Source of the DNA: Pogona vitticeps
Lineage: Eukaryota > Chordata > Lepidosauria > Squamata > Agamidae
DNA: 64,000 nucleotides
Assembly (NCBI RefSeq): GCF_051106095.1
Contig: NC_135788.1
Coordinates: forward strand, 38,898,001-38,962,000
Direction: 5' to 3'
The notes under the pieces are model-generated. The model searched no databases, had not been told where the DNA came from, and saw only the letters and a program-made list of their open reading frames with translations. Below, in pieces: positions 46,841 to 57,985 of this stretch. The translations under genes were made by a program, and so were the position numbers. Numbering within the stretch: position 1 is the first letter of the stretch; every line of letters begins with the position of its first letter.

Positions 46841-49800
46841 ATTGCTACTGCCAACACCACCAGTCAGTACCACCATTCAGAAAAACTCTGCCGGACAATT
46901 ACTTAAAGACATGACACAGCACAGGAAGCTTGGAGCTACACAAAAACCCAGGATGCAACCTGGACTTCACAGCTTTGGACAGGACACAGCAGAGGACAGG
47001 AGCAATGTGTGGATAGCACTTTGCTTTTCACCATTTCACAGACATGGTTGTAGTAGCTATAGTGCTACTAGCAATATTACTACAACTGTAGTTACATCTA
47101 TAGAGCAGCACTGCTATTTTATAAAGATTTCTGTGTGTCTTCAATTAGATACTTTTTTCATGCTTGCGAATAACATGTCTGAAAAGTGTATTCCAATTCA
47201 TTTGGCTTTAACACTGCCTGAATAATATTCATGTTCCATGCTGTTTCTTCTCCCATTTTAATACTCATGGTGTGACCATTCCATTCTTACTCTCAGTCAC
47301 ACTTTCTATTCATGAATGTATAATTCATTTTAGCTCAGAATATAAGGAATCCCAAGTACAAACTAGTCAGTCAATACAAATTATGTGGTGCATTAAAAAA
47401 ATCATGGCTGTTCTTAAAGCTTTCAGCTTATCCTGTCTCTCGCTTTGTTTTCTAGCATTTTTGGGTAGCTGAATAATTCCTTACAGTTTATACCAGTGGC
47501 CCTGATCCAGATATGAGTACTTTTAGCAGCAAACTCAGACAGATATTTGGTAAGACAAAACTTCAACAGCGTCCCCAGTCTGTAAGGGGAAGGTAGAGAA
47601 TTTGTATTCTCTGGTTAATGAAGCAAATGCCATTTGCTCTTCAAGGTGGGACTGTGATTATTCCCTTGTGGACTCCTGCTAACCCCTCGGTATATATTAT
47701 ATAGGTTGTCCTTCATTTCTGAAGAAGCCCATGTTAGCTGGTCCTGGTCTTGTTGAGCTGTTATATCCTTGCCAATCCCAAAATGGGATTGTAGGAAAAA
47801 GGTATCAGTACTTTCTGGAATTCTACTTTCAGTTACGTGTTTCGGGGACTAGTGGTCCTACATTCCATTTTGCAGCACAAGCTTTCAGGAACAGAAAGTG
47901 ACTTTCTTTCACCATGTTCCCTCTCCACCCCAAAGTGAGAGAGTGATGTCTGGAGTTATTCAAAAAGGCCTCAAGAAGTCACAAGGGGGAAACAAGGCAC
48001 AGTTTGCTCAGTCCAGAAGATTCCCACCTCTGTGCTACCTTGCATCTCATTCCAGGATTCCCTCTCTGCTTCCTCTTCAGTAGAGCAGCTAGGGATGGCT
48101 TGTGATCTGAGGTCCTCTGTGGTGAGGTGGCTTTCCTGACAATTCTTCTATAAGCAGCAAATGGATCAAGTAGGTAGAGCACTAAGCTTATCCAGAGATA
48201 GTACTGGGATGGACCAGGCCCTTTTGGAAAACATAACATGGTGGGTGGCTTCCAAGACCCAAACTCTGTTATTAGATAAGGTTAATGCCAGGGGAACGTC
48301 CAAGCCTGAAGACAGAACAGGCACCGGTGGTATGAGCTCTGCTATGCTGCTCATACCATGGCGATTGGTCAAGGCTGCTGGGGCTTAAGCTGGCGCTGGC
48401 TGCAGGACTACACAAGGCACAGAAAAATGTGCTGCATGGACAGCTTTTATAACACTATCTTCAAAACTATTTTCTGGTTTGCCTTGCATTTGGTCACAGT
48501 GAAAGAATTCTTCATGTTGAGTTGTACAAATGGGCTTGATAATTACCATGATTACGCTTGCTACGAAACAGAGAGTGCCATATATAAATACTCCAACCAT
48601 TCAGTGTGGCAATGTGCTTATTACTACCTCTGTTTGTTTTCATTAACTAAAGATTTAACTGCCTTGGTAACCAGCAATTCTGGCTATATTTTTAGTTGGA
48701 CTAAGGTCAGGGCACCATGAGAATGTTTCTCTTCACTGTTGAAAGTCTGTGATTTGTGTCAAGCTGTTAATTCATTATTATGTTTTGGAAAAAGAAGAAA
48801 AAAGAAAGAAGGAACAGCCAGTAGATTCTTGACAAAAAAAGGAAAAGAAAAAGAAAAAAACTTTGTATTTTGGAATAGGAGGTGCTGAATAAGATTCATG
48901 TTTCATCCTGTTTTCTTCCTCCTTTTTAGTACTCATGGTGCAACCTGTACCTTCTTAATCTCAGTTTGAGAACAGGAAGTGAAATATTTCTAAGCCTGTT
49001 CCCTGGAAAATGGATTCAATCCTTTCTTCTAAAGATGCAGATTCCTCTGCTCTTCGTTTGGTTTGGTTTGCACCAAATATGGTTTGCACCAGCCTTTTAA
49101 AGGAACTGGAGTCATCCCCTCCATAGGGGTCCTTTTCAATACCCTCTTTCTTGGGAAAGGGGTTTCCTCTCAGCAAATAAATGCAGACGCATTCTTCCTC
49201 AAATCAAGAATTAAAGTGGTGGCATTTTAAGGCACCTGAGCAGTGATCTCTGTCCCAGTTAAAATTATATGTTTTGCCAAAAGGAAAGACCAATATATCT
49301 GTGTAGCTGCTGCTGGATGTTGCAAACAACTACAGCAGGAGCTACACAGTGTAATATACAAAGGGTGTCCTTGGGTGACACAAAGCATGTACATCTGCAA
49401 GCCACAAAGCCTCTGAAACTATAGTGACACGCCTAATTGCATCTAATTAAACACTGTCTTCTTCCTTCTAATTCTGAAAATCCCCATTCAGCTGTGCTAA
49501 GACAAAATTCTCAACATTCATAGCAAGCAGTCTCCTCTTTCCCAGGTCCAAAACCAAAAGATGCAACAGTTCTCACTGGGGTTCTGATGAACCCCTCATG
49601 CTGCCTTCTCTTTAGACACACCTCTACTAATCTTGCCTGTGTGGTTTCAAAGCCTTGCCAACACTAAGCAAAATGTTACAATATCTAGCTACAAGGCATT
49701 GCCTTCCCTGCCCCAAGCTAAATATGTCATTGCCAGAGCGCAGCACACTAGTGTAAGGAGATGGACTTCTGAACTTCCTGTTTTCATAAACCAACCATGG

Positions 49801-50759
49801 GTTATGATACCTTTGAAGCTACAACCCATTTTTCAGGGGGGGGGGAGATTGAAAACTGCTTTCCAAGGATATTTTAGCCCTCTGCTCTTTGTGTTCAGAT
49901 CAGAACCCAAGCTTTATTTGGGGGGTGGGGAGCCCATACAAACCTGTAATATGAGCTTTGAAACTTTACCTTCTGGTGTTTACTTCCTAGTTCTGGTTGG
50001 AAAAAGTAGATTTTCCCAAATTCTGTTAAGGATTCATTGGAAACATATTCCTCAGTCTCACTCTAATCTAACAATAAAGCATGCATTTTAACAATTAATT
50101 ACATAACGGCCCCTTCTGGGCTTCTCTATCATGTTCCAGTTCACTGCCTCTTTTCTGCACCTTTTACTCCTTTGAAGCCAGGGCTTTGCTCTTAATAAAC
50201 GTAATGGATATCTGAGGTTAAACAGAAGAAGAAGATAAGGGAGACACTGAATGCAAACCATGCAAAATGGAAGTCAAACGATGAATTTTCACTCCGTTTG
50301 AGTTTTCGTCTAAGATGCTTCAATACAGTTTCAAAAATAAAGGGGAAAAAACACACACCCAAGTTCAAGTTGGGTGAACAGCTCTGTTCGAGCCATGGGG
50401 TGCTTTTGCTTTGGGCAGGCCCAGGAATTAGCTCTGATCATTTAAAAAAAAATTAGTTTGTTCAGGAGACTGTAAACAGCTCAATCTCTCGTGGGCATTT
50501 CAAGATGCACTACACTGTCTCAATGTGGATGCACCACACACTGATTGCTCTAGGAAGGAAATGAAATCAAACAAATGGCCTGATGGCTTTCGGAAGCCCA
50601 TGCCGTGCCTTCGCTGCTTAGCAAAATGGATGTGCTCAGCAGGTCACACGCAACACTGAACAACTGGAGGATCCACAGAGCCAGACTGTAAATCGAAAAA
50701 ATTAACAACATGCAGCTCAGATGAACAGTGGTTTTCAGAGGGCAAGTGGCAATAGAGGT
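46841..50759. other. Unassigned sequence, probably unique
   Basis: No recognised repeat over almost 4 kb. ORFs of up to 152 codons (49633-50091) lack domains and splice support. A/G-rich runs lie near 48790-48865. Confidence 0.4.
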
Positions 50760-51178
50760 TGTAACGGGCAGACATAACATCACATGTCCGTCACAGCTGG
50801 GCAGTGAGTCATCAGCCTATGGTGTGACGGAGGGTGGAACTTAAGGGGAGGAGCTAGTATAAAAAGGGGGGTGAAGAGTGTGTGAGGGAGATTGGAGATG
50901 AGAGTCTGAGCTGAGAGTTTAAAGTGATTAGTAGTTAGAGTGAGTGAGGGAGCCTGTCAGTGTGAAATAGTCTGTGTGAGCCAGTGTTTATTAACAGTGA
51001 TTGATTACCTGATTCTTTACAGTGATTTATTATTTTTATTTTCTGTAATCAATAAACCAGTTTTTGTTTTTAAAAGATATACTTGTCCTTTTATGATTTT
51101 TTTAAGGATAAGTTGGTGGCAGCAGAGTTTTAAAGTAAAGTAGCAGCCACTCTTTTAGGTTTGAAGGTGGCTGTTACA
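50760..51178 (+). mobile_element. Solo LTR, 419 bp, with 5-bp target duplication
   Basis: The unit starts TGTAAC and ends GTTACA, a perfect 6-bp inversion. It is flanked by GAGGT on both sides (50755-50759 and 51179-51183). Inside are a TATA-like TATAAAAAGG near 50859 and an AATAAA signal near 51051, in the right order for U3-R-U5. No second LTR or internal region is seen nearby, so this is a solo LTR left by recombination. It is a fossil of an LTR retroelement; endogenous retrovirus or Gypsy type cannot be told apart here. Confidence 0.8.
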
Positions 51179-51183
51179 GAGGT

Positions 51184-53834
51184 AATAATTAAGTAACTAT
51201 TTCCGCCGTCATGGCGTTTCTATTTCTGATTCTATCTTTCCAAGGTAGTCATTTTTATCTGATAAGGCTGCAGTGCTGCACAATTATGAGGATTTCCATT
51301 GAACACAACAGATTTGTTATCACTAGAATACAACTGAAATGATTAATAAATCTATTTATTTGAATAAATCTAGTTAGAGTTGTCCAAACGTAATTACACT
51401 AAGGCTTGTCTGAATCTCAATTATGCAACAACCAAATCGCCTGTATAGTGAAAAATTCAGCCTGGTAGGTGTTCCTACACTACAACAGTGGACAGGTTAA
51501 TTTTACCCATTCACACCATAGCACATCAACAACTAATCAGGAACAAGGAGGAGATTTAAAATAATAACATTTTCTCGAATTACAAGGGAGGTTAGTTTAA
51601 ATTGTTAGAGCCACCATTTCACATGCAGGTCAGTATCAGATTATCTTCTTTATGGAAACTGCAGAACAACCTTGCTGGGTGAAGCTTTAGCTAACAGAGC
51701 TACTTGCCTTCAAACAGGGAATTTAATTTTGCGATCCACCAACTTCTTTCCACTTCTCTGCTTTCACAAGCCTCCAATTGCAGCCAGACTCTTAATGACT
51801 TCTGTGGTTTGCTTCTTGTCCTCGCTTCAGAACAGTACTGTATCCAGTAACATTTCTATTAATTCATCATAGGGAAGTACTGGATTAGAAAAATAGATAA
51901 TTACTCATATTAACATCAGTGTTTTTAGGCTGTTTTGCAGATGTTTGGAGCTACAGAAGAGTAGGCGGCATGAGAGTTACTGCCAGCCTTATCATTCACT
52001 GAAATTTTGTGCTATGCTCAGTTTATAGACTGCCACTGATTTACTGATGAGAAGGAGGTTGCTTACAAAGCCTAACTATGATATACGTAATAATGGTGCC
52101 AAGACTGGAACCACATGCAGATTACATTTACAGCTACTGCAAAATACACCCAGTGCTTTTGCTCGCACATTGGCATTATTAACTATCTACTCATGTGTTT
52201 TGCTGTGATTTGCAAGAAAATAAATCTGCCGCATGGTATGCAAAAGGCTTAGCAACAGTTGTCTTACAAAGAGTTTTATTTCTACTGCTACAGAGAGAAG
52301 AGACATTCTAATTACCTGGGTTATCATTTCTTTGTTCTTTGCTATTCCTCTTATCATTCAGTGAAGGGGAGAGGAAACCCTCACGTTATACTGACTGGCT
52401 GTGCAGGGTTTTAGCCCGACGTGGTGTCAGTACCAGTAATATGAAGGCAAGAAGGAGACCAACATGGCCCCATTAGTGGGTGTGTGAGTTTAATTCTCTC
52501 CTCTTTGCATGGAAAAACACATTCAGCTCCAAGCAAAGATAATTCTAGGGCTGAAGAAAACAGGAGAAACAATATTCTTGCTCATCCAATTGACCACAGG
52601 TACAAGAGTTACAAATTTAAGAACAGCATCAAGGGGAGATCACCCTGGCCTAAACTAAATATAAATATTTGCTTCTTTGTTCATGGCACACATTGTTCTG
52701 CCTGAGAAGAACTTATTGTTCTTCTCCAACAGGAGTGCACCTTTGCCTCTGAATGCCTTCCCTGGAGTGTCATGCCTTTTGGGTTTCTGAGCAGTGCTTG
52801 CAGGTTATGTTTTTAAGATGACAGCTATCAGAATTCTCCAGCTAGCATGGCCAGTGATGTGTGCTGATAGGGAAATTCTGGGAGATTAAGCCTTGCTTTT
52901 ATTGCTCTTCTTGTTTCAAAAGTATATTTTGTAACCCTTGTTGGTAAGCCCAAAAAACTGAAGAAAAATACCATCAACACATAAATAAATAATAGGCACG
53001 TTGCTTAGCTAGCAAGGGGCAACAGCTCAGGGAGCGATCAGACAAAGGGAATGTGGTCTACTTTTGCCTCAGTGAGATCATACCTTAAATTTGCGGTCCG
53101 ACGATGAATGGCCCTTACCGAATCATTTTCCTGGCCAGTGTTGTAACTGGGGATCATTTCCCACTCACCCAAAGGCTTTTGTCATTTTTGTTCTGGAGGC
53201 GTTTCGAATTATTCCTTAATAGTATGGCATATGCATATGAGCCTATTGATATTTTTTCAAAGTAAAGTCACTGTTGAAAGTGGCTGCCATAACTGCTGCA
53301 TGGCTGCCTGTGTAAATGTTATTTTTTAATTTTTTTGTGACCGAAGTGTCAATATATTGACAAACATGTTACCGGATTGAAAGCACCTACTGTCTGGGAA
53401 GCGTGTCGACCCTGGACAGGGGTACCTGCTCCATTGAGTGCAATGCATTGCTTCCAGAAACACCAGTGAAACAGAGGAAAATACTCCCATCATGAAACAG
53501 TACCTGACATATTGATGTACGTACCATTAATTTTTAAAAAAGTTAAGGGGCTGCAGTACCCCATAATCTAAGAAAGAAAATAAACAGGTAACAAAATGTA
53601 GCTGGCCATAATGATTCAAATGGAAGAAAATGAATTGGTAATGTTAAATCACGTTCGGACACTCATCCAGTTATATATACTATGCAACCACAATGTACCA
53701 CAACAAAAGTATAGAAAGTTTCATTGAAAGTGGGAGACATTTGCCTCGTGTGACCATGGCCTCAGCAGAGATGGTTGCATGAAGAAGCTTAAAGATAAAT
53801 CCTTGGAATCCTCTATTAAAAATATCTTCAATTT
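51184..53834. other. Unassigned sequence
   Basis: A small inverted-repeat remnant at about 52820-52890 ('ATCAGAATTCTCCAGCTAGC' and 'ATAGGGAAATTCTGGGAG') looks like a decayed hAT MITE. The rest shows no gene or repeat I can name. Confidence 0.4.
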
Positions 53835-54637
53835 TTGTTGTTGTTATGTACCATCAAGTCACCTCTGACCCCTTGAATGGGTGACCTCAAAAAAAGTCAG
53901 TCTCTGTTCTTCCAAAATGCAAGCCTGTGGCTTTCTTTATGGAGTCAGCATGTCTCGTATTGGTCTTCCCCTTAGCATCATTGTCTTTTCCAGCAAATCT
54001 TGTTTGATCATCTGCCCAAAGTATGACAGTCATGGTTTTCTCATTTTTGCATCTAAAGAGAGTTCAGGCTTGATTGATCTAGGAACCATTTATTTGTCTT
54101 TCTAATAATCCTGAAAAAAGCTCTCCCCCACCATCATATTTCAAATGAATCAACCTTTTTCCTGTTGGTTGTATCACTGTTCAGCTTTCACATAATATGG
54201 AAATAAAATAATGATGACAACCTTAGCTTTTGCTCTCCAGTGATACAGCTTACACTTGATAATCTTCAGCTCCTTCATAGCTGCCCTCCCAATTCTCAGT
54301 CTTCTTGGCTACAGTCTTCATTTGGTTTGATGACTGAACCTCGGTGTACAAAATCTTTAACAATTTCAATTTCTTCATTGTCAACATTAAAGTAATATAG
54401 CTCTTCTGCAGCTATGTCTTTTGACTTTGAATGTTTGATGTTCAACTGCAGTCCTGCTTTTGCACTTTCTTTTCTCCCCTTAATCAGGTCATTTTAAGTC
54501 ATTGATTCTTTCTGCCAGTAATATGGTAGCATCTGCATATCTTAAATTATTTATGTGCCTTCCACTAATTTTCACTCTGTGTTCATCTGTATCCACATGA
54601 GATTTTTATTTGTCCCAATGAGTGAAAGGTGATCTGA
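53835..54637 (-). mobile_element. RTE-type LINE fragment (older Bov-B relative)
   Basis: The 3' end reads, on the plus strand, 'CCATCAAGTCACCTCTGACC'. On the minus strand, RT text 'HINNLRYADATILLAERIND' near 54500-54560 carries a diverged YADD box. The C-terminal region is also recognisable ('ILWADDQTRFAGKDNDAKGK'). It has many breaks. A younger Bov-B copy is inserted at its right side. Confidence 0.65.
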
Positions 54638-54647
54638 GGCTATTCAC

Positions 54648-55099
54648 GTCGTCGTTTCGTCGTGTCCGACTCTTCGTGACCCCATGGACCAGAGCACACC
54701 AGGTCCTCCTATCTTCCACTGCCTCCTGGAGTTGGGTCAAATTCATGTTGGTTGCTTCGATGACACTGTCCAACCATCTCATCCTCTGTCATCCCCTTCT
54801 CCTCTTGCCATCACACTTTCCCAACATCAAGGTCTTTTCCAAGGAATCTTCTCATGAGATGGCCAAAGTACTGGAGCCTCAGCTTCAGGATCTGTCCTTC
54901 CAGTGAGCTCTCAGGGTTTATTTCCTTGAAAATGGATAGGTTTGTTCTCCTTGCAGTCCAGGGGACTCTCAAAAGCCTCCTCCAGCACCACAATTCAAAG
55001 GCATCGATTCTTCGGCGGTCAGCTTTCTTTATGGTCCAGCTCTCACTTTCATACATCACTACTGGAAAAACCATAGCTTTGACTATTCGGACTTTTGTT
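54648..55099 (-). mobile_element. Bov-B LINE, 5'-truncated, 452 bp, with 10-bp target duplication
   Basis: The 3' end lies at 54648 and the truncation at 55099. The perfect 10-bp duplication GGCTATTCAC flanks it (54638-54647 and 55100-55109). Its minus-strand frame (55074-54811) encodes the Bov-B C-terminus, with 'WTIKKADRRRIDAFELWCWR' and 'LQYFGHLMRRFLGKDLDVGK'. The intact duplication and open frame indicate a fairly recent insertion. Confidence 0.9.
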
Positions 55100-55533
55100 G
55101 GCTATTCACATGTGCAATTAATTGAAGATTTAGATCACAGCAGATAAAAAGAAATAAAATCCATGAAAGAAAGGCACAATATGTAAGAAATCAGAGGAAA
55201 GTCAACAAATTTCTAATAAAATGGCCAGCGCTTGCTGGAGTTTTGCTATTACTATGGTCTTTGTGTCAGCAACACATTCTTTAATACGAAGCTTCAACAC
55301 AGAGTTTCCTGGAGACATCCAAGATCGAAGCATTGGCATCAGCTCGATTTGATCCTCACTAGATGTTCTAACCTTCCTAGTATTACGATCACACACAGCT
55401 ACCAGAGTGCTGATAGCAATACTGATCACTCCCTGGTGTGTAGTACAGTAAAACTGTGAACAAAGAGATTGTATCACAAAAAAATGGAAGAAAGGCTATG
55501 TATCGACATCAGCAAGACTTGTGATAAAAAAAG

Positions 55534-55655
55534 AGGATTACTTACCCGTAACCGTAGTTCTTTGAGTGGTCCTCTGTGAATTCACACATATGGGTAATCT
55601 TCCGAGATCGTCAGCACAGGCATGGACATTACCCATTCACAGAGGCCACTATGAA
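55534..55655. mobile_element. DIRS-like end remnant inside the LINE
   Basis: 'GGATTACTTACCCGTAACCG' followed by 'TCCTCTGTGAATTCACACAT' repeats the end of the element at 33272. 'ATTCACAGAGGCC' plus 'GAAGAAG' on the right matches the other end. Only about 120 bp remain between two parts of the host LINE. It is a fossil piece. Confidence 0.65.
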
Positions 55656-56225
55656 GAAGTGGAGGAATTTCCCCAAGTGCTTGAGGAAACCTTTCCAGGC
55701 CCGGCTGATGCAAATGCACCTGAACGACAGGAACATTTCAAGAATGCTATTTATAACACCTCCTTGTCCACATTTGGCAAGAAGACCAAAAATACGGCAG
55801 ACTGGTTTGAAGCGCATTTAGAGTTGATGCCAGCCATTGAGGATAAGAGGAGAGCTCTAGCAGCATACCAAGTCTGTCCTAGTGAGTACAAATTGCAAGC
55901 TCTTTGAACTGCTCATAGCAAAGTCCAATAGGCTGCCAGAAGATGCTCCAACTATTATTGGCTTCAGCTCTGCTCTCAGATACTGATAGCAGCAGACACA
56001 GGTAACATCAAGGGAATTTATGATGGTATCAAGCAGGCTTTAGGTCCAATACAGAAGAAATCTGCTCCCCTGAAGTCTGCTACAGATGAAATGCTGGATG
56101 CAGCACTATTCTGAGCTATATTCCAGAGAGAATGTAGTAACTGAAGAGGCATTAAATAACATTGAGTGCCTGCCTGTCTTGGAAAAGTTGGACAGTGAAC
56201 CAACTTTAGCAGAAAAAAAGCGGCC

Positions 56226-56948
56226 TTGGATTCCCTCGCCTCCGGAAAGGCACCTGGGAAGGATAACATCCCCGTTGAAGTGTTGAAGTGCTGTAAAGAG
56301 ATCATCACCACCGAGCTGTATGAAATCTTTTGTCTTTGCTGGAGGGAAGGTGGAGTACCACATGAAATGAAGGATGCAAACATCGTCACATTATACAAGA
56401 ACAAAGGAGACAGGGGCGACTGCAATAACTACCGTGGCATCTCTCTTCTCAGCATTGTAGGGAAGCTGCTTGCCCATGTTGTGCTGAAGAGGCTCCAGGT
56501 GCTTGCAGACAGAGTCTATCCAGAATCACAGTGTGGATTTCGAGCTAATAGATCCACCACTGACATGGTATTCTCCTTCAGACAGTTGCAGGAGAAATGT
56601 AGGGAACAATGACAGCCACTCTTTGTGTCCTTCATAGATCTCACAAAGGCCTTTGATTTGGTTAGCAGGGACAGCCTTTTTAAAATACTTCCCAAGATTG
56701 GATGTCCACCTCGACTCCTTAACATCATCAGGTCCTTTCATGAGGAAATGAAGGGCACTGTAGTTTTTGATGGTTCAAAATCAGATCCCTTTGACATCCG
56801 AAGCGGAGTGAAACAGGGCTGTGTCCTCATGGCAACCATGTTTGGGATATTTTTTGCTGTTACGCTGAAACACGCATTTGGAACTGCAACAGAAGGTGTC
56901 TATCTCCGGACTAGATCAGATGGAAATTTCTTTAATCTCTCTAGCTAG
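56226..56948 (+). pseudogene. LINE reverse-transcriptase domain, N-terminal and palm blocks
   Basis: 'DSLASGKAPGKDNIPVEVLK' and 'NNYRGISLLSIVGKLLAHVV' open the RT. 'SQCGFRANRSTTDMVFSFRQ' follows. An in-frame TGA (56610-56612) interrupts after 'QEKCREQ', and the frame resumes with 'SFIDLTKAFDLVSRDSLFK' and 'RSGVKQGCVLMATMFGIFF'. Apart from that stop the domain is well preserved. Confidence 0.85.
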
Positions 56949-57441
56949 ACTGAAAGCGATGACCAAAGTCCAACTGAAATGCACGTGGGACTTCCTCTTC
57001 GCTGATGATGCAGCCATTGTTGCCCATTCTGCTGAAGACCTCCAACAACTCGTGACTTGTTTTAGCAAGGCCTGCCAAGACTTTGGACTAACAATCAGCC
57101 TGAAGAAAACACAAGTCATGGGCCAGGGTGTGGACTCACCTCCCTCTTTTACCATCTCCATGCAAGAATTGGAGGTTGTTGATGACTTTGTGTACCTTGG
57201 CTCAACCATCTCTGACACCCTTTCCCTAGATGTCGAGCTGGATAAACGCACTGGCAAAGCAGCTACCATGTTCTCTAGACTCACAAAGAGAGTATGGCTC
57301 AGTAAGAAGCTGACGGCATATACCAAGATCCAGGTCTATAGAGCCTGTGTCCTGAGCACACTCCTGTACTGCAGTGAGCCCTGGACCCTTTGTGTACAGC
57401 AGGAGACGAAGCTGAACACGTTCCATATGTGTTGTTTCTGA
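56878..57441 (+). pseudogene. LINE RT catalytic block and C-terminal domain
   Basis: An open frame of 187 residues. It contains the catalytic box 'FLFADDAAIVAHSAEDLQQL' (FADD), then 'DFGLTISLKKTQVMGQ', 'DDFVYLGSTISDTLSLDVEL' and 'IQVYRACVLSTLLYCSEPWT'. It ends at a stop after 'NTFHMCCF'. Downstream frames continue with 'GRPQLQYKDICKRDLKALGM' (57630-57690) and the finger near 57850-57910. Confidence 0.85.
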
Positions 57442-57985
57442 CGCATTTTTGGTATCACCTGGCAGGACAAAGTTCCAAATAGAGTAGTCCTAGACTGAGC
57501 TGGAATTTTTAGCAGGTATACATTACTGAAACAGTGATGTCTACATTGGCTTGGGCATGTTGTGAGAATGGCTGATGGTTGGATTCCAAAAGATCTCCTG
57601 TAAGGAGAATTAGTGCAGGGAAAATGCCCCAGAGGGAGACCACAGCTGCAATACAAGGATATCTGTAAGCGGGATCTGAAGGCCTTAGGAATGGACTTGA
57701 ACAGATGGGAAACCTTGACATCTGAGTGTTCAGCCTGGAGGCAGGCGGTGCATCATGGCCTCTCCCAGTCTGAAGAGACCCATGTCCAGCAGGCTGAGGC
57801 AGACAAGAAACCAGCAAAATCAGGGAGCTGGACTGAGGACAGATTGTATTTGTCTTCAGTGTGGAAGGGACTGTCACTCTCGAATTGGTCTCCTCAGCCA
57901 CACTAGATGCTATTCCAAGCCCTCCATACAGAACACCTTACCATAGTCTCTTGAGACTGAAGGATGCCTAATCTAAATTCTTAAC

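Larger units (their letters stand above)
55150..57985 (+). mobile_element. Non-LTR LINE with endonuclease, RT and C-terminal zinc finger, interrupted
   Basis: Plus-strand LINE of about 2.8 kb. The endonuclease end is at 55230-55460 ('HQLDLILTRCSN', 'NTDHSLVCSTVKL'). The linker follows from about 55656 and the RT lies at 56226-57000. The C-terminal domain and a CCHH-like finger ('CLQCGRDCHSRIGLLSHTR') follow to about 57900. The 3' end reads 'AGACTGAAGGATGCCTAATC'. This family is common in sauropsid and fish genomes, but I do not assign its clade with confidence. It is 5'-truncated, and 55534-55655 is foreign (DIRS-like end). Confidence 0.8.

Noticed and set aside
48161-48388. 75-codon open frame resembling a small gene
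   Set aside because: No acceptor, donor, promoter or family evidence; left as unassigned sequence.
49633-50091. 152-codon plus-strand open frame
   Set aside because: No recognisable family or exon borders; Gly runs come from G homopolymers at 49838-49847 and 49920-49930.
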